A stretch of 64,000 bases of DNA, from positions 4,154,001 through 4,218,000 of the forward strand of contig NC_089434.1 in assembly GCF_026210795.1 (NCBI RefSeq). The letters run 5' to 3'. The first letter of the stretch is position 1. Every line of letters starts with the position of its first letter. The DNA comes from Rhizophagus irregularis (Eukaryota; Glomeromycota; Glomeromycetes; Glomerales; Glomeraceae). Shown here piece by piece: positions 21,111 through 32,357 of this stretch. The notes under the pieces were generated by a model that saw only the letters and a list, made by a program, of their open reading frames with translations, did no database searches and was not told the DNA's origin. A program made the translations under genes and the position numbers.

Positions 21111-22356
21111 TTGAGTATTCTATGACATTCAAAAAATATTTTTTCAAATAAATTGCATAATAAAGTGAAAATGAAAATGAACATGATTAAGTGATATAGC
21201 ATTGTAATGTAAATAAATTAGATTCCTTACCCGTTTTCTTGATAAACAACATATCAAATAAAAATACGCCTGACGCTACTATCATTGGAGGTGGAACAGT
21301 AGGTGGACGAACATCTGCAAACAAAGACTTTGATTTTCTTCGCTTTGGTGCAATGAACGTTCAAGGTATGCCAATAAAAAAAAATGATCAATTGAAAGTA
21401 ATACATTCTATTCAGAAGAAATTCGAACCTGCAGCACTTCCATGTCTTTCACCTTTACCCTTTTGAATGCGTATGATACAGTAATTGGTTTATTCAGATA
21501 TTGCATCAATTGCCGCATCTGAAGAATCGAAATTATCATATGAAATAAACCCATATCCTTTACTATTACCAGTCATGTAATCTAAATTAAATATTTCGAC
21601 TAAATAAAATTAAATATGCAAAATGAACTCGATAGATTATTAATCTATATTAATACCTTGGGAGTAGTGCTTCGATCCATAGCGGTTTTATCCGGATTTT
21701 CATCCAGATTGAATTTCATTAAATTTCGCTGGCACTATGAGTTTGGCCAGAATTAGTATAAATTTTTGGGATAATAATACTTTAATGTTATAGTCTGTTT
21801 AAATCTGAAATTCATAATCTTTCTCAGCCATAATCGTCATATGAAAATATTCAAGTTTTCATCCAGATCGAAGCACTACTTGGGAGTATGTACGATAACA
21901 TCAAAAGCGCTGAACGTATCATACAACATTTTTTCACCAACACCAGAATCCAAGTTCCTTATAAATAATGAAACGCCTACGTCCAAATTCTTTTTGTCTG
22001 AAGTTGCCTAATAATAATACGACAAAGCGTCAATACTACACAGCAAACAATAAAAACAAAACAAAATGTTTCAGCTTACTTAATTGACATGAATAGGTTT
22101 TCCATAGAGCTTGATTTGATTCATTATTTTAATAGCATAATCTGCATCCTCTTCACTCATACTCACAAAATCCATAATTTTGATGTGTTTGAATTACACG
22201 ATCTTCTGGTAAGTAAACATTGACTTGAAGTTAAAATATATTTTCTGATTAGTAATGCTGAACTTATAACAAAATAAAAATGAGCAGTGAAAATTACTAA
22301 CAGGTCCTGCCAGAAGCATTAACTCCCAAATAAGGTTACCAATGGACGAGCCATAA
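21111..22356 (-). pseudogene. SF3B4: SF3B4 pseudogene, right (inverted) copy
   Basis: This is the reverse complement of the left copy, with extra 5' sequence. From high to low coordinates it encodes IWELMLLAGPV (~22310), an intron with a TACTAAT branch-like site, [20 protein letters not shown] (~22210), the DADYAIK region, DKKNLDVG and the RRM2 blocks, then [13 protein letters not shown] (~21290). Intron positions match the left copy. It has a 216-bp MITE at 21664-21879 that the left copy lacks, and it lacks ~130 bp that the left copy has near 16920-17060. The first exon is shortened between GNL and IWELM. Stops and shifts differ from the left copy, so both decayed independently after duplication. 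Confidence 0.9.
21664..21879. mobile_element. MITE with 14-bp TIR GTAGTGCTTCGATC
   Basis: The ends are perfect inverted repeats (GTAGTGCTTCGATC at 21664-21677, complement at 21866-21879). A TTGGGAGTA direct repeat flanks it (21658-21666 and 21880-21888). It overlaps the TIR by three bases, so the TSD is 6-9 bp depending on where the end is placed. The left SF3B4 copy at ~16515 has the uninterrupted site, so the insertion is directly visible as an empty/filled pair. No coding capacity. Confidence 0.88.
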
Positions 22357-22384
22357 TGTCAAGAAAAAAAAAATTTTTTGACGC

Positions 22385-22535
22385 TAAATAATCTTGGTTC
22401 CACTTTTTCCGTTCTTCGGAAATCTACCCGAAACATATAAAAAAAGAACGGTTAGTAAACCGTTCCATAATATTAAAAAAAAAGCTACTAAGATTCGTAA
22501 TACTTACAAATTGTAATTTTTTCTTTAAGATGTTA
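22385..22535 (-). other. Exon/intron cassette, third copy
   Basis: On the minus strand, the donor GTAAGTATTACGAATC (~22511) is followed by a T tract, GGTTTACTAACCG (branch point inside a palindrome) and TTTCGGGTAGATTTCCGAAG. The acceptor reads TTTATATG where the other copies have TATAGG, so this copy appears to have lost its 3' splice site. It adjoins the Helitron C-half directly. Confidence 0.55.
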
Positions 22536-25500
22536 TAAAACGCCAATGGAATTTAGAAGATTGGTGGTACAGTTTCAAGTGGTAACACTGAGTAGTGTCC
22601 ATGTGCATGGAATCGGAAAAAGACGAAACGCAACTAAAATAGAATGGACCCGAATGAAAACGAGATGAATAATGTAGCACAATATCTTGATTCGCTCGTC
22701 ACAACGATAAATCCAGGTCTTAACGTACCTTAAAAAAGCAAAAGATGATGAACAAGATTACATTATCTTTGTCAATAAGCTGCAATGACACACACGTTAT
22801 AGTCCTTCGTATTGCCTTTGCAAATTCAATTACCCAAAGGAAAGTGTCAAACGTACCTTCGTACATGAAGAGGAACGTGATCAGCCAGAACTTATAAGTC
22901 AAAAGGCGACCCATTGGTCAACCAACATAGCCGGCTTCAATTGCAAGGTTGGCGAGCAAATGTTATTCATGTAGCCTTGCAGTATGTTTCAAAGTACGCA
23001 AGCCGCAAAACAATATTTCTGCTCAAAAAACTTTCCACCTTCTCTTAGGTATTCCCCTCTACCATTCAAGTAGGACATCTGTATGCTTGAATCTTAATAA
23101 GAAAACGCTAAGGTGGATTCGTGGCACCAGAGAAAGTGGAGAGTTTAATATAGTCGATTCTGGACGGGCGGAACAATCATTTTTAAAGAGATACTAAGAT
23201 TGACCTGCTTAATTTGATGATTTTACGTATTTCAAACATAATACGTAACTTTCTGCGCAATTACCTTTGTGTAAAGGCCCTCAATGGGAAGAGTTTTGCC
23301 TCAGAATTAAGATCTTCAACAATTGACTGAGACATTCCATAGTCAGCTTTATACGACCGCCATATTGAAGTAATCAAACGCTGATTTAATTGATATGCTT
23401 GGGCACCCGTAAATAACAAACCAAACGAAATTGTTGATGAAAAGGATGAAGAAACTCTCGAATAGGGATCGGAAAAGATTCGATTAAAATCGAAACTATC
23501 GAAAATTGATAAGAATCGATTTTAAATCGAATCTCGAATAAAAATCGAATCTACTTATTGTGGCGCAGTTCCGTTAATTTGACCGTAAATTATTATTTGT
23601 TCATAATAGTTAATTTTGGCCAAATTCATAATTCCGCTCGCGAATCATGTGACAGAACACAAACTTCCTAAAAAGGAAATTTTATCTCCCAATAAAATTC
23701 AAGTTGCTATCGCACAAGGTTGTACAAATTTCCAAAAAAGGAAATTTGTTCGTCGATCACTGTAATTTTTTGTAATCACATAATATGTGTTTAAACACAC
23801 CTATTATAAATAGTATAAAAAAAAATCGGAAACGATTAATCGCGATTAATCGATTTTAGAATCGATTCTAATAATGGGAATTGATTCCAATCCCTACTCT
23901 CAAAGATGATGATAACGACGAATTTTGATTTGATTGGATGTTTCTAGCAGAAATGCAATCATCGACAGTCCTTCCGACCTAGGTTTACGAAATATGGATT
24001 GGAGCTACGATTGGATTAACGAAGCTAGGCAAAGATATTCCAATACAGACTTTCTGGAAGCAGATACTTTTGTGAGTAGAGTTTCCATTAATTGGCAAGA
24101 AAATAACGTTCTAAATACAGGTACCTTGGATTATCAGATATTAAATGATGGCCTTCAAGCGAATAGAGTCGCATTACAACGATATACTTAAAGACCATCG
24201 AATTGAGCGGACTGCAGGAAATGGAAAAACATACTTCAATAATGAAATATGAAGTAAACTTCGTGAGATGATAGGAGTCGGGTCTGAGTTGTTCTTACGC
24301 CAACAGATGTAGCTTTCAACATCAATGGGATTACAATCCATTCAGCGCTTTCCATCCTAATAAATTGCTAATAGAAGTCTTGTCATTAATGGTGAACAGC
24401 TACAGCAGCTATATTGTAATCGATGAGAAAGTATAATCAGTTGCCGAATGTTTGGATTAATCGACATGAGACTCAGCAAGAACATAGTAATGAACCCTTT
24501 GGTAGTAGAACAGCTATGACTTTGGACAACCTCCGTCTGTGCTTGATCTTCCTATGTATACCAACATTCCGCAAGATCAATTGTTTAATAACGGTATCGC
24601 AGCATACCATCAGTTTAAAGAAGTATACAAACTTGATGTTGTTCAACGCCAATCTGGGAATACCAAAAGAGCAGCAAAACTTTAGTGGCCTTCTCTTACG
24701 GTTGCGTAATGGAGAGTCTATATTAGATGACTGGAAGGTGCTTACTACACTATTTGAAGGAAAGATAGATATAATAGAGAATAAAGATTAAGATTCTTCA
24801 ACTCTATGTTCATGCTAACGAGGTGGAAGGTGTTGATGCAGTCAACATTGATAAGCTCAGGTCACTGAATGCTCCTGTTGCTAAAATTCATGCTGTACAT
24901 ACAATCAGCAACGAAGCCGAAAAAGCAAATTATGATGTTGCACATAGACCGTGAAATAAAATTGTTACTGACAAGAGGTGCACGTATTTTGCTGACGGCA
25001 AACTTGTGAACGGAAGCTGGATAAGTTAATGGTGCGATGGGATCAGTCAGGATATTTTATTCAGAGGAGATCAAGGGCCGCCTTCTCTTTCTGTGGCAGT
25101 TTTGGCTTCTTTTGACAAAGAATTGAAAAGAATTTAGACTTTTTTAAAAAAAAAAATTTTTTTTTATTTATTTTATGATGTCAAAAAATCCAGTATTGAA
25201 CACATACAAGTTCGTGAGTACGTCAATTACGAAGGTCCTACTCTTACCAGCTTAGAGGGCACAAAGAGTTATTCGACGTAACTGGGAGTATAATTCCGGA
25301 ATACTATGTTCATGACTACAGATTCCTGTTCGTCTCGCATGGGCCATTACCGTATACAAGAGCCAGGGATTCACGTTACAGAAGGCTATAATAGATCTTG
25401 ACAGCAAAGAATTTACAGCCGGTCTCTCATTTGTGGCGGTGTTCTGAGTCTATTCTATCAAAGATCTCTTCAAACCCTTTAGTTTTGAGAGGCTCCAACA

Positions 25501-25575
25501 GATCAAAGAATAAAAGATTAGGAGGAAAGACGAAGAAGAATGGCTGGTTTCTCTGACAAGAAATTGAGATCTTAA
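22536..25575 (+). pseudogene. C-terminal half of a Helitron Pif1-type helicase protein, decayed
   Basis: Blocks in order are KRQWNLEDWWYSFKW (~22550), a VHVHGIGKRRNATKIEW HUH-region stretch (~22600), AQYLDSLVTTINPGLNVP, YPKESVKRTFVHEEERDQPE (~22850), LQLQGWRANVI and HLLLGIPLYHSSR (~23040). The Pif1 helicase follows: AGNGKTYF (Walker A, ~24220), FNINGI, VIDEKV (Walker B, ~24420), EPFGSR, LLLRLRNGESILDDWKVLTT (~24700), LLTRGARMLLT-like remains, NYEGPTLTSLEG (~25225) and KDEEEWL (~25540). Many stops and shifts. A hAT-type MITE (23463-23896) splits it, and ~105 bp of foreign A/T-rich DNA lies at ~25118-25222. The Helitron_like_N plus Pif1 order is diagnostic of Helitrons. No Helitron 3' terminus (CTRR after a hairpin) was recognised. 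Confidence 0.82.
23463..23896. mobile_element. Non-autonomous hAT-type element (434 bp) inside the Helitron
   Basis: The TIRs are TAGGGATCGGAA and, inverted, TAGGGATTGGAA. The flanks are CTCTCGAA (23455-23462) and CTCTCAAA (23897-23904), an 8-bp TSD with one change. Removing it joins the Helitron codons EETL to KDDDNDEF in frame. Subterminal palindromes include CGATTAATCGCGATTAATCG at ~23838. The TIR resembles that of the complete hAT at 44192-46590 (TAGGGATGGG), which could have mobilised it. Confidence 0.85.
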
Positions 25576-28500
25576 TTACGAATAATAAAGCATATATTTC
25601 ATTGAAATAAGCGAGAAAAATGTTTTTATTCAGAATAGAGTACGTAAAAAATATCTTTTATTAAGCATGTACACATAAACAATTAAAAAAAAAAAAATTT
25701 TTTTCTCTAATTTATACAAAGCAAGTACAAAGCATAAAAACGGAGGCTAAAAAAGGCAAAAGAGTTCGTGAAAAGTTGATTTTTCAAATTTTGTGCGATA
25801 ATCTTATCAGTTTTTATTGATTGATTATTTATTTTTACATTTTTTTTGTCGCGCCTAACGTGATCTATAATTAATGGCAGTTATTTAATAAGCAACTAAT
25901 ACAAATATACATAGATAGATAGTCAACTTTTTCTATAATTTATCTTATAACAAATAACAAATGATACAAAAGTTTTTTTTTTAAAAAACAAAAAAAGCTT
26001 CGCTTTTTATAAAAAAATTGGTTGGGGAACGAGAAATTGCTCCCTTTAAACTCTGTACTTCTTTATTTTATATTAAAAATTAAATCTTTATTTTATTACT
26101 TTAATTCAAATGATTTAATCGTATTTCAATTTCTTCCCCAATAACACCAATTTTTCATCCCACGTGATCATATTAAAATGTCATATCCATTTTTCATAAG
26201 TAAATGCCATAATGCAAATGAAAAATTGTTGGTGTTTAAATTCAGGTAAAAAACATGATGTCAGATAAGGAATTCGAGATGTCGATGAATACTATCTTCA
26301 AGATGGTTTAATACTTGCATTTTTTTTTATTTATATATTTTCCTTCATCTGATAAAAATGCCATACTATAAATAATAAAAATACATACACATATATATAT
26401 TATTTGTAAATTCAACACAAAGAGGAATTGTGAATAAAGTTTGTTAATTCTAGCCCATTCTATTGATAAAATATAATCTAGAACATGTAATCCGTGTGAA
26501 TTCGTGAATTAAAAATGTTATTTCTTACCTGTGAGGCTGTGACATCTGCAGTTAAAATAAATGAAAAATCCTTCTTATCTCTTCACATTAATTTTGTAAT
26601 AGATCGAATGAAATATCTATTTGGCAAGTATCAAATTCTAAATGATAATTTATTTAAAATCTTATTGTCCTATAAAAAGGTTGGTTGTCATTTTAAACAT
26701 GACTTTATATGCAATTACCATAATTAATAGAACTTGAAGAAGTCGCATCTTAGATTTTTGGATGTATTACAACATTTATATATTTTAGAATTTTTTTAAA
26801 ACATTATTACTTGCATATTTTCACACATATAAGGTTGAATGATTTTAACTCTGTTTTAACGATATTCCGATATTCTACTCCTTTGTATTTAATTACTATA
26901 TATATTTAATAATATTAAATAATTATTTTTTTGCATTATTTATTTAATTATTCTTTTTGCGTACATCTGACAATCATCCAATAGCACGTTCATACTAATA
27001 TATATAAATATTTGAAAAACAAACTCCTAATCATAGTCAGTAACCATAAAATTTAATATGTGTATATATATGTTTTTCTAAATGTTGGAACTACTCAAAA
27101 ACCCTAATCAGTTAATTAAACTTAAAAAATATTTAATTTTTTGGCTGAAATTATACCAATTTAATTTACTTACATAATTATTTATTTACTATTTAGTAAA
27201 TTGAGAAACGTAGCATCATAATTACAATTCCTAATTCTAACTCTATTTTTCGTCAACTAATCGTTATTAATACTAAATCAAGGAGTTACCTACCCCTAGC
27301 CAAGACAATGCCAAATTATACGCTCGGTAAGGTCATCGTGCAACTAAATGTCAGTACTAGCAATAAAAGAATCATTCTATACTAAAAAAAATACTGACCG
27401 GTTGAGTGATCGTATGTACTTACGTACTATATCCTTCCTTGTCACGTGTTTTGTAAGTGCGTGATAATGGTTACCACCACAAGATTTCTCTTGTTTAAAT
27501 CATCCTTCTTTCCTTCAGATGTTTGTGATTTTAGACAATTTACTTACACACGTCTATGAACATGGGACCACAATTGTTTATCGGATATTTATATTTATTT
27601 TTATTTATTATAATGACAAGAACAGAGAATACATAACAGATACTAGACGCTAAATTACAAAGTAACTAGACTATCAATAATGATAAATTTTTTATTTGAC
27701 AAACAGGACAAATAAATGAATAAATATAAATTAAAAATAATAATATAAAAAGGTAGAGTACGAGTTTGCGTAAATTTAATCATATTGACTGGCACGGCTC
27801 TGAAAAAATGCCTTCCTCTGTATATTATAACTCGAGTCATCAATCTACTATTGGCCAGAAATAAATGCTATAACATGTACTTACTTTTGCTCATATGGTT
27901 AAAAAAAAAAGAAGTTAGGTACATCAAGAATGCGAAATTCTAAAATTTATATACGTGTATTTATCTTGGAATTTACTGTATATGTAATGACCTCTACAGC
28001 TCTACTTTATGAATTAAAATATATGGACCTAGAAATAAAGTTTTAAATAAATTATAATCTTTCAAGAGACATAACAAAACGTTCGGTTGTTATACAATGC
28101 ATATTAAGAATATGAGCACCAAGAATTTAAGAATATTGAACCAATTCCAAATAAAAAATTTACAACAACCAAAGTAATTTTATTGCAAAAATAACTGCTA
28201 TTTGTTTATCAAAAAACCTACATGTTAAATGCGTACACATTAATAAATGGCGCTATCTGAAGCATAGTTACTTAGTAATTATTTACTTAAAAATATCAAA
28301 ATGAGCTAATCACATTTTTTTGAGTGGTTCTTATCATTTTGTAATTAAGGAATGATAAAAAATTAATCTACTGCTTTTATTAATCAAGCCTCTAAAAACA
28401 AAAAATGTATACTTTCTGCTTTATGTAAATTGAAACGTGGTTACATATATGTAATAGAATTAATGTAAGTGAATAAAAATTATTCACCAAATGATAATTA

Positions 28501-28645
28501 CGAAATATAATCTTATGATTATGATGATTATGACGCTAATGTTTATAATTATCAGTAATTGGAATATTGAATTTTTACTTTTATAAACATTCCTCGAAAC
28601 TCAAACCATTTTTATTGAATATTATAAGATAAGCATATTGATGCT
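25576..28645. other. AT-rich spacer, no supported gene
   Basis: No frame here looks like a protein; a 70-codon ATG frame at 26515 has no recognisable feature. The only structured items are the hairpin at 25992-26008 and a short C/T-rich stretch near 27440-27540. Confidence 0.6.
25992..26008. repeat. 7-bp hairpin with TTC/GAA triloop, copy 3 (A/T stem)
   Basis: AAAAAGC-TTC-GCTTTTT. The innermost part on the minus strand is GC-GAA-GC, the same loop and closing pair as the hairpins at 262, 2549 and 39911, although the outer stem differs. Confidence 0.8.
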
Positions 28646-28653
28646 GATACTAA

Positions 28654-28966
28654 GAGTCACATTTCACTGACAATCATTTCACTGACAATTATCTCACCGA
28701 CAGACATTTCACTGACAGGACATTTCGCAGACAAATGTTTCGCCAACAATTATCTCACCGACAAGGGAATTTAGGATTAGAGTTATTAGGGTTAGGTAAG
28801 AAAATTAGGATTAGGATTAGGATAGGTAAGGAATTAGGGTTAGTATTAGGGTTAGGATAAGGTTAGTGAGGGCAAGTGGATAAGGATTTCGTAACTGTCT
28901 GGTGAAATGACTGTTGGTAAAATGATCCTGTTGGTGAAATGATTGTTGGTGAAATGAGTCATACCC
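28654..28966. mobile_element. Fold-back element with TTAGGG-like core, copy 1
   Basis: The left arm is made of 15-17 bp units of the type CATTTCACTGACAAT. The right arm is the same units in reverse (ATTGTTGGTGAAATG). Between them lies ~90 bp of degenerate TTAGGGTTAGG repeats (28780-28870). The 8-bp direct repeat GATACTAA flanks it (28646-28653 and 28967-28974), indicating transposition. A second copy is at ~62090-62245. Confidence 0.8.
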
Positions 28967-28974
28967 GATACTAA

Positions 28975-30187
28975 AGCCTTGTGTGAAAGAACCTATATGA
29001 ATTATGTTGAATGAATTTATAAAATTATGAACATTTAATAAATTTACTTAAAATAAAAAAGTTGTAAAAATTTATTTATTAATATTTAATAGATTAGATT
29101 ATATTTTAACAGATAAATTACATTATTGGTGCAATTGTGACAAATAAATTATGTGCTATTCAATTATTATTACTTGTGCAACACAATCAGAATTATATAC
29201 TGCATAGCCAAAATCATATGCACAGCCAAAATCACATAATCATAAATACTTATATATTGCACAGCCAAACTCATTACACAGCCTTAATGGATATTTTACC
29301 ATATAATCTTATTGAGTTTTACCAAGTATTACATATTTCTCACATGTAAGATCAATTATGAAGGCTTCAAAGATAGCTTTTCCAATATTTCTGCAAATGA
29401 ATTCTCAAAAATTTCACCTAATTTTTACCTTATCCAATAGTCATATTAATTCTATTGGTTATATTATTACTAAATCTCCAATCTGTTTTGTGTTTATTCT
29501 TGAAATATTGAAAATATTGAAGAAATAAGTATAATTTTTTCAGTATGGCATATATGGATAGTAAATATGTTATCTCATGTAATGTCAAGCATTCCTCTTT
29601 GCACTTCCTACCGAATATCTTCTAATGTATCATCATCAACGATTTCAATTATGCAAGATGCCTCAGTAGAAGTGCTAATTGAATGTTTAATTTATGAAAT
29701 TAAAATTCCTTTTCAGTATATAATGGCATGATATAATTTAAGACATGATCTGTAAATCTCCATTAAGGTTCTTTTATAAAGATTTATAAAGAATGGATGA
29801 TCTATAATTCTACTATGTGTATGTGCAACAAAAAACGTATCACTTTTGATGAAACTTTGGTAAAAGAATAACTTTACTACATACTGATTTCAGGAATAGA
29901 AATAATCATGTAGATACGCATATACATCATATTATTCATATTTGAAATTTAAAATTTCTACTCTTTCACAGTAAACTCTTTTATAATACAAAATTGGATA
30001 AAAGTGCTGAAAGAAGAAGATTTAACTATTGTACACTTCGTCAAAAAATCCGCTATTGATTATTTTGTGCAACTGGAATATTGGGGACTTGAAATAGCAG
30101 AATTCTGGGAAAATATTGAGATATACTGGGAAGATTTCATCCTCTGATAATCCTAACCATGAAGAATTTATTAAACGTACATACAAA
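28975..30187. other. Spacer with a short GCACAGCCAAAATCAT repeat
   Basis: Mostly AT-rich and non-coding. At ~29202-29290 the phrase CACAGCCAAAATCA occurs about four times, imperfectly. No gene is supported. Confidence 0.55.
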
Positions 30188-30560
30188 TATACTTGCCGCC
30201 CATTTAAATGGGATGGGAGTCCCATCCCATCCCATCCCATTCCATCCCAAATCCCAAATCCCATTCCCATTCCAATCCCAAATCCCAATCCCAATCCCAT
30301 CCCAAATCCCAAATCCCATCCCAAATCCCATTTCCTATAATTTCAGCCAAATTTTATAATTCCGGTCAAAATTTCCTTTTTTGGGCACTTGAGTAACGTT
30401 ACACAATCCAAAAAAGGCAATTTTGATTCTCATCAAAAACGGGGAAATGAGTTACACGATAATCCAAAAAAGGAAATTTTATGTCGATCACTTAATTCCG
30501 GCCAAAATTAAAAATTACGTGACTCCGGCGATAAATAGCAAACTCCTTCTTTTTTAACAT
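30188..30560 (+). repeat. CCCAT-minisatellite element, forward copy
   Basis: It starts TACTTGCCGCCCATTTAAATG, carries a CCCAT/CCCAAAT minisatellite (30212-30335), then CAAAATTTCCTTTTTTGG blocks, and ends near AATTCCGGCCAAAATTA. The same parts in the same order, reverse-complemented, are at 31195-31560. No coding function; the long Gly/Met/Trp or Pro/Ser frames over it come from the repeat. Confidence 0.75.
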
Positions 30561-31194
30561 AAAATTTTTTCAAATATAATACTCTTTAATCTAAGAATTG
30601 ATTAATTACAGATTATATGATAATAATATGAATGCTTAATAGGTTAATACTTTACAAATAATTAAATATACAAAAAATTATAAATAAATCTCTTTAAAGA
30701 TATTATATCTTATACTGTATATGCTAATAATTTAAATTTAAATTAAAAAAATTAGAAAACTAAATCCATTTTTATTGAATACCAAGCCATTTTAATTAAA
30801 TACTAAGCATTTGATGTTAATGAATTATTATTTATTATTTTATAGATAAATTTTTTATTATTTTAATAGATAGGTTAAAATAAAGTTAAAATATTACATT
30901 TTTGTTATAAAAAATTTATAATTTTGTAATGTTTTTTTATAAATGCAACAATAAAAAATTAATTCCAAATATTCTTATTTAATTGATATTACAGGACCTC
31001 AGACATCTATTATAGAATTCATAATGGCTTTTTGCAAAAATTAACCTAATCTGCTCTTTTTTTTATTATTTCTTGCAAGAAATTTTTTTATTTTATAGAG
31101 CTTAATATTAGCTACAAATTAAAAAAAAGTTTATCAAAATTGGATCACTGGATATTGAGAAAATCGCAAAAAACTAATTTGAAAAAGGACCGTA

Positions 31195-31560
31195 ATACTA
31201 GAGCTGTAATTCTGGCCGGAATTATATGATCGGCATAAAAATTGCCTTTTTCGGAATGCTTGTGAAACCAAATCTCTCATTTTTTGTGGGAAGAAAAATT
31301 TCCTTTTTTGGAATTTTGTGTAACATCACGTGATAGATAGACCAATGGGAGTAAGGTTACACAATATACATGTATAAGATTAATGGGATATGGGATGGGA
31401 TATGGGATATGGGATTGGAATGGGATTGGGATTTGGGATTGGAATGGGATTATGACAAATGGGATGGGATAAATGGGATATGGGATGGGATATGGGTGGG
31501 ATGGGATATGGGATTCTCCCAATCCCATTTATATGGGCGGCAAGTATACATACAAACATT
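31195..31560 (-). repeat. CCCAT-minisatellite element, inverted copy
   Basis: Read on the minus strand this has the same GCCGCCCAT start (~31545), the (CCCAT)n block (31380-31530), GTAACC..CACGTGAT, a CCAAAAAAGGAAATTT block and an AATTCCGGCC end (~31215). It forms an inverted pair with 30188-30560 across ~640 bp of AT-rich DNA. Confidence 0.75.
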
Positions 31561-32349
31561 ACAATATTACAGGACTATAAGTATATGCAAAATAGAACAA
31601 TTTGCATATTTTTATTAATGTATATGACAACTATGAGGAGTTAAGAAATATAATAAAACTGGAAGATCTATCACTACCAAAGTATTAGTTGAGTAGGAGT
31701 TATTTGAATAAGAAAAAAGATTTTATATAAATACTAAACCATGCATGGTGTTTGTATATACAACACATCTATTTTTGGAATTTCAGTTTTTTTGTGATGG
31801 AATTCTGTAACTGCCTCTGATTTTTTAAAAAGACTGCTAGTGAGAGAAAATTTCAGTTTTTTATTAAGGGCTTTAAATAATGCAATATTATCTTAATATA
31901 CAAATAAGGTTGAATTTAGATCACACTATATTAATTAAACAAAAATCATTTAATATAATTTTTATTTTAAAATGTAATTATTAATTCAACCTGGCCTGAA
32001 ACAAGATCATGGTAATATATTTGATAATTTTATCATATTTAAATGTTAGAGAATATTGAATAATTAACTGTTCAAAGGTTTCTCAAGAATGCAGAGAGTA
32101 CTATATTAGATATTGGAAATTGATGCCAAAAACTTGATTATCAAAGCCAAGAGCCAAGCCAAGTACTTTAAAATCAATTAATCATATTTTCAGCCACTAG
32201 CTTTTTATGGAATCAGGCACCTTGGTATGACTAAAATATTTGTGAAAGTGAATGAGCTTGAAATTTCATACTTGATCATATTTTATAACTGATGTTTTTG
32301 GAAGAACTATTATTGCTTAATTAATAACCTACCTATAGTATCTTTAGTA
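31561..32349. other. AT-rich spacer, no gene seen
   Basis: No open frame or structured repeat recognised between the inverted minisatellite element and the MITE. Confidence 0.6.
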
Positions 32350-32357
32350 TTTACAGC

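Noticed and set aside
16184-22356. Functional SF3B4 genes
   Set aside because: Both copies have stops, frameshifts and missing blocks between recognisable RRM segments.
28780-28870. Chromosome end or true telomere
   Set aside because: The TTAGGG-like repeats are degenerate, short and enclosed in a transposed element with TSD.
30022-31644. Gly/Met/Trp-rich and Pro/Ser-rich proteins
   Set aside because: These frames are translations of the CCCAT/GGGAT minisatellites on both strands and in several registers.
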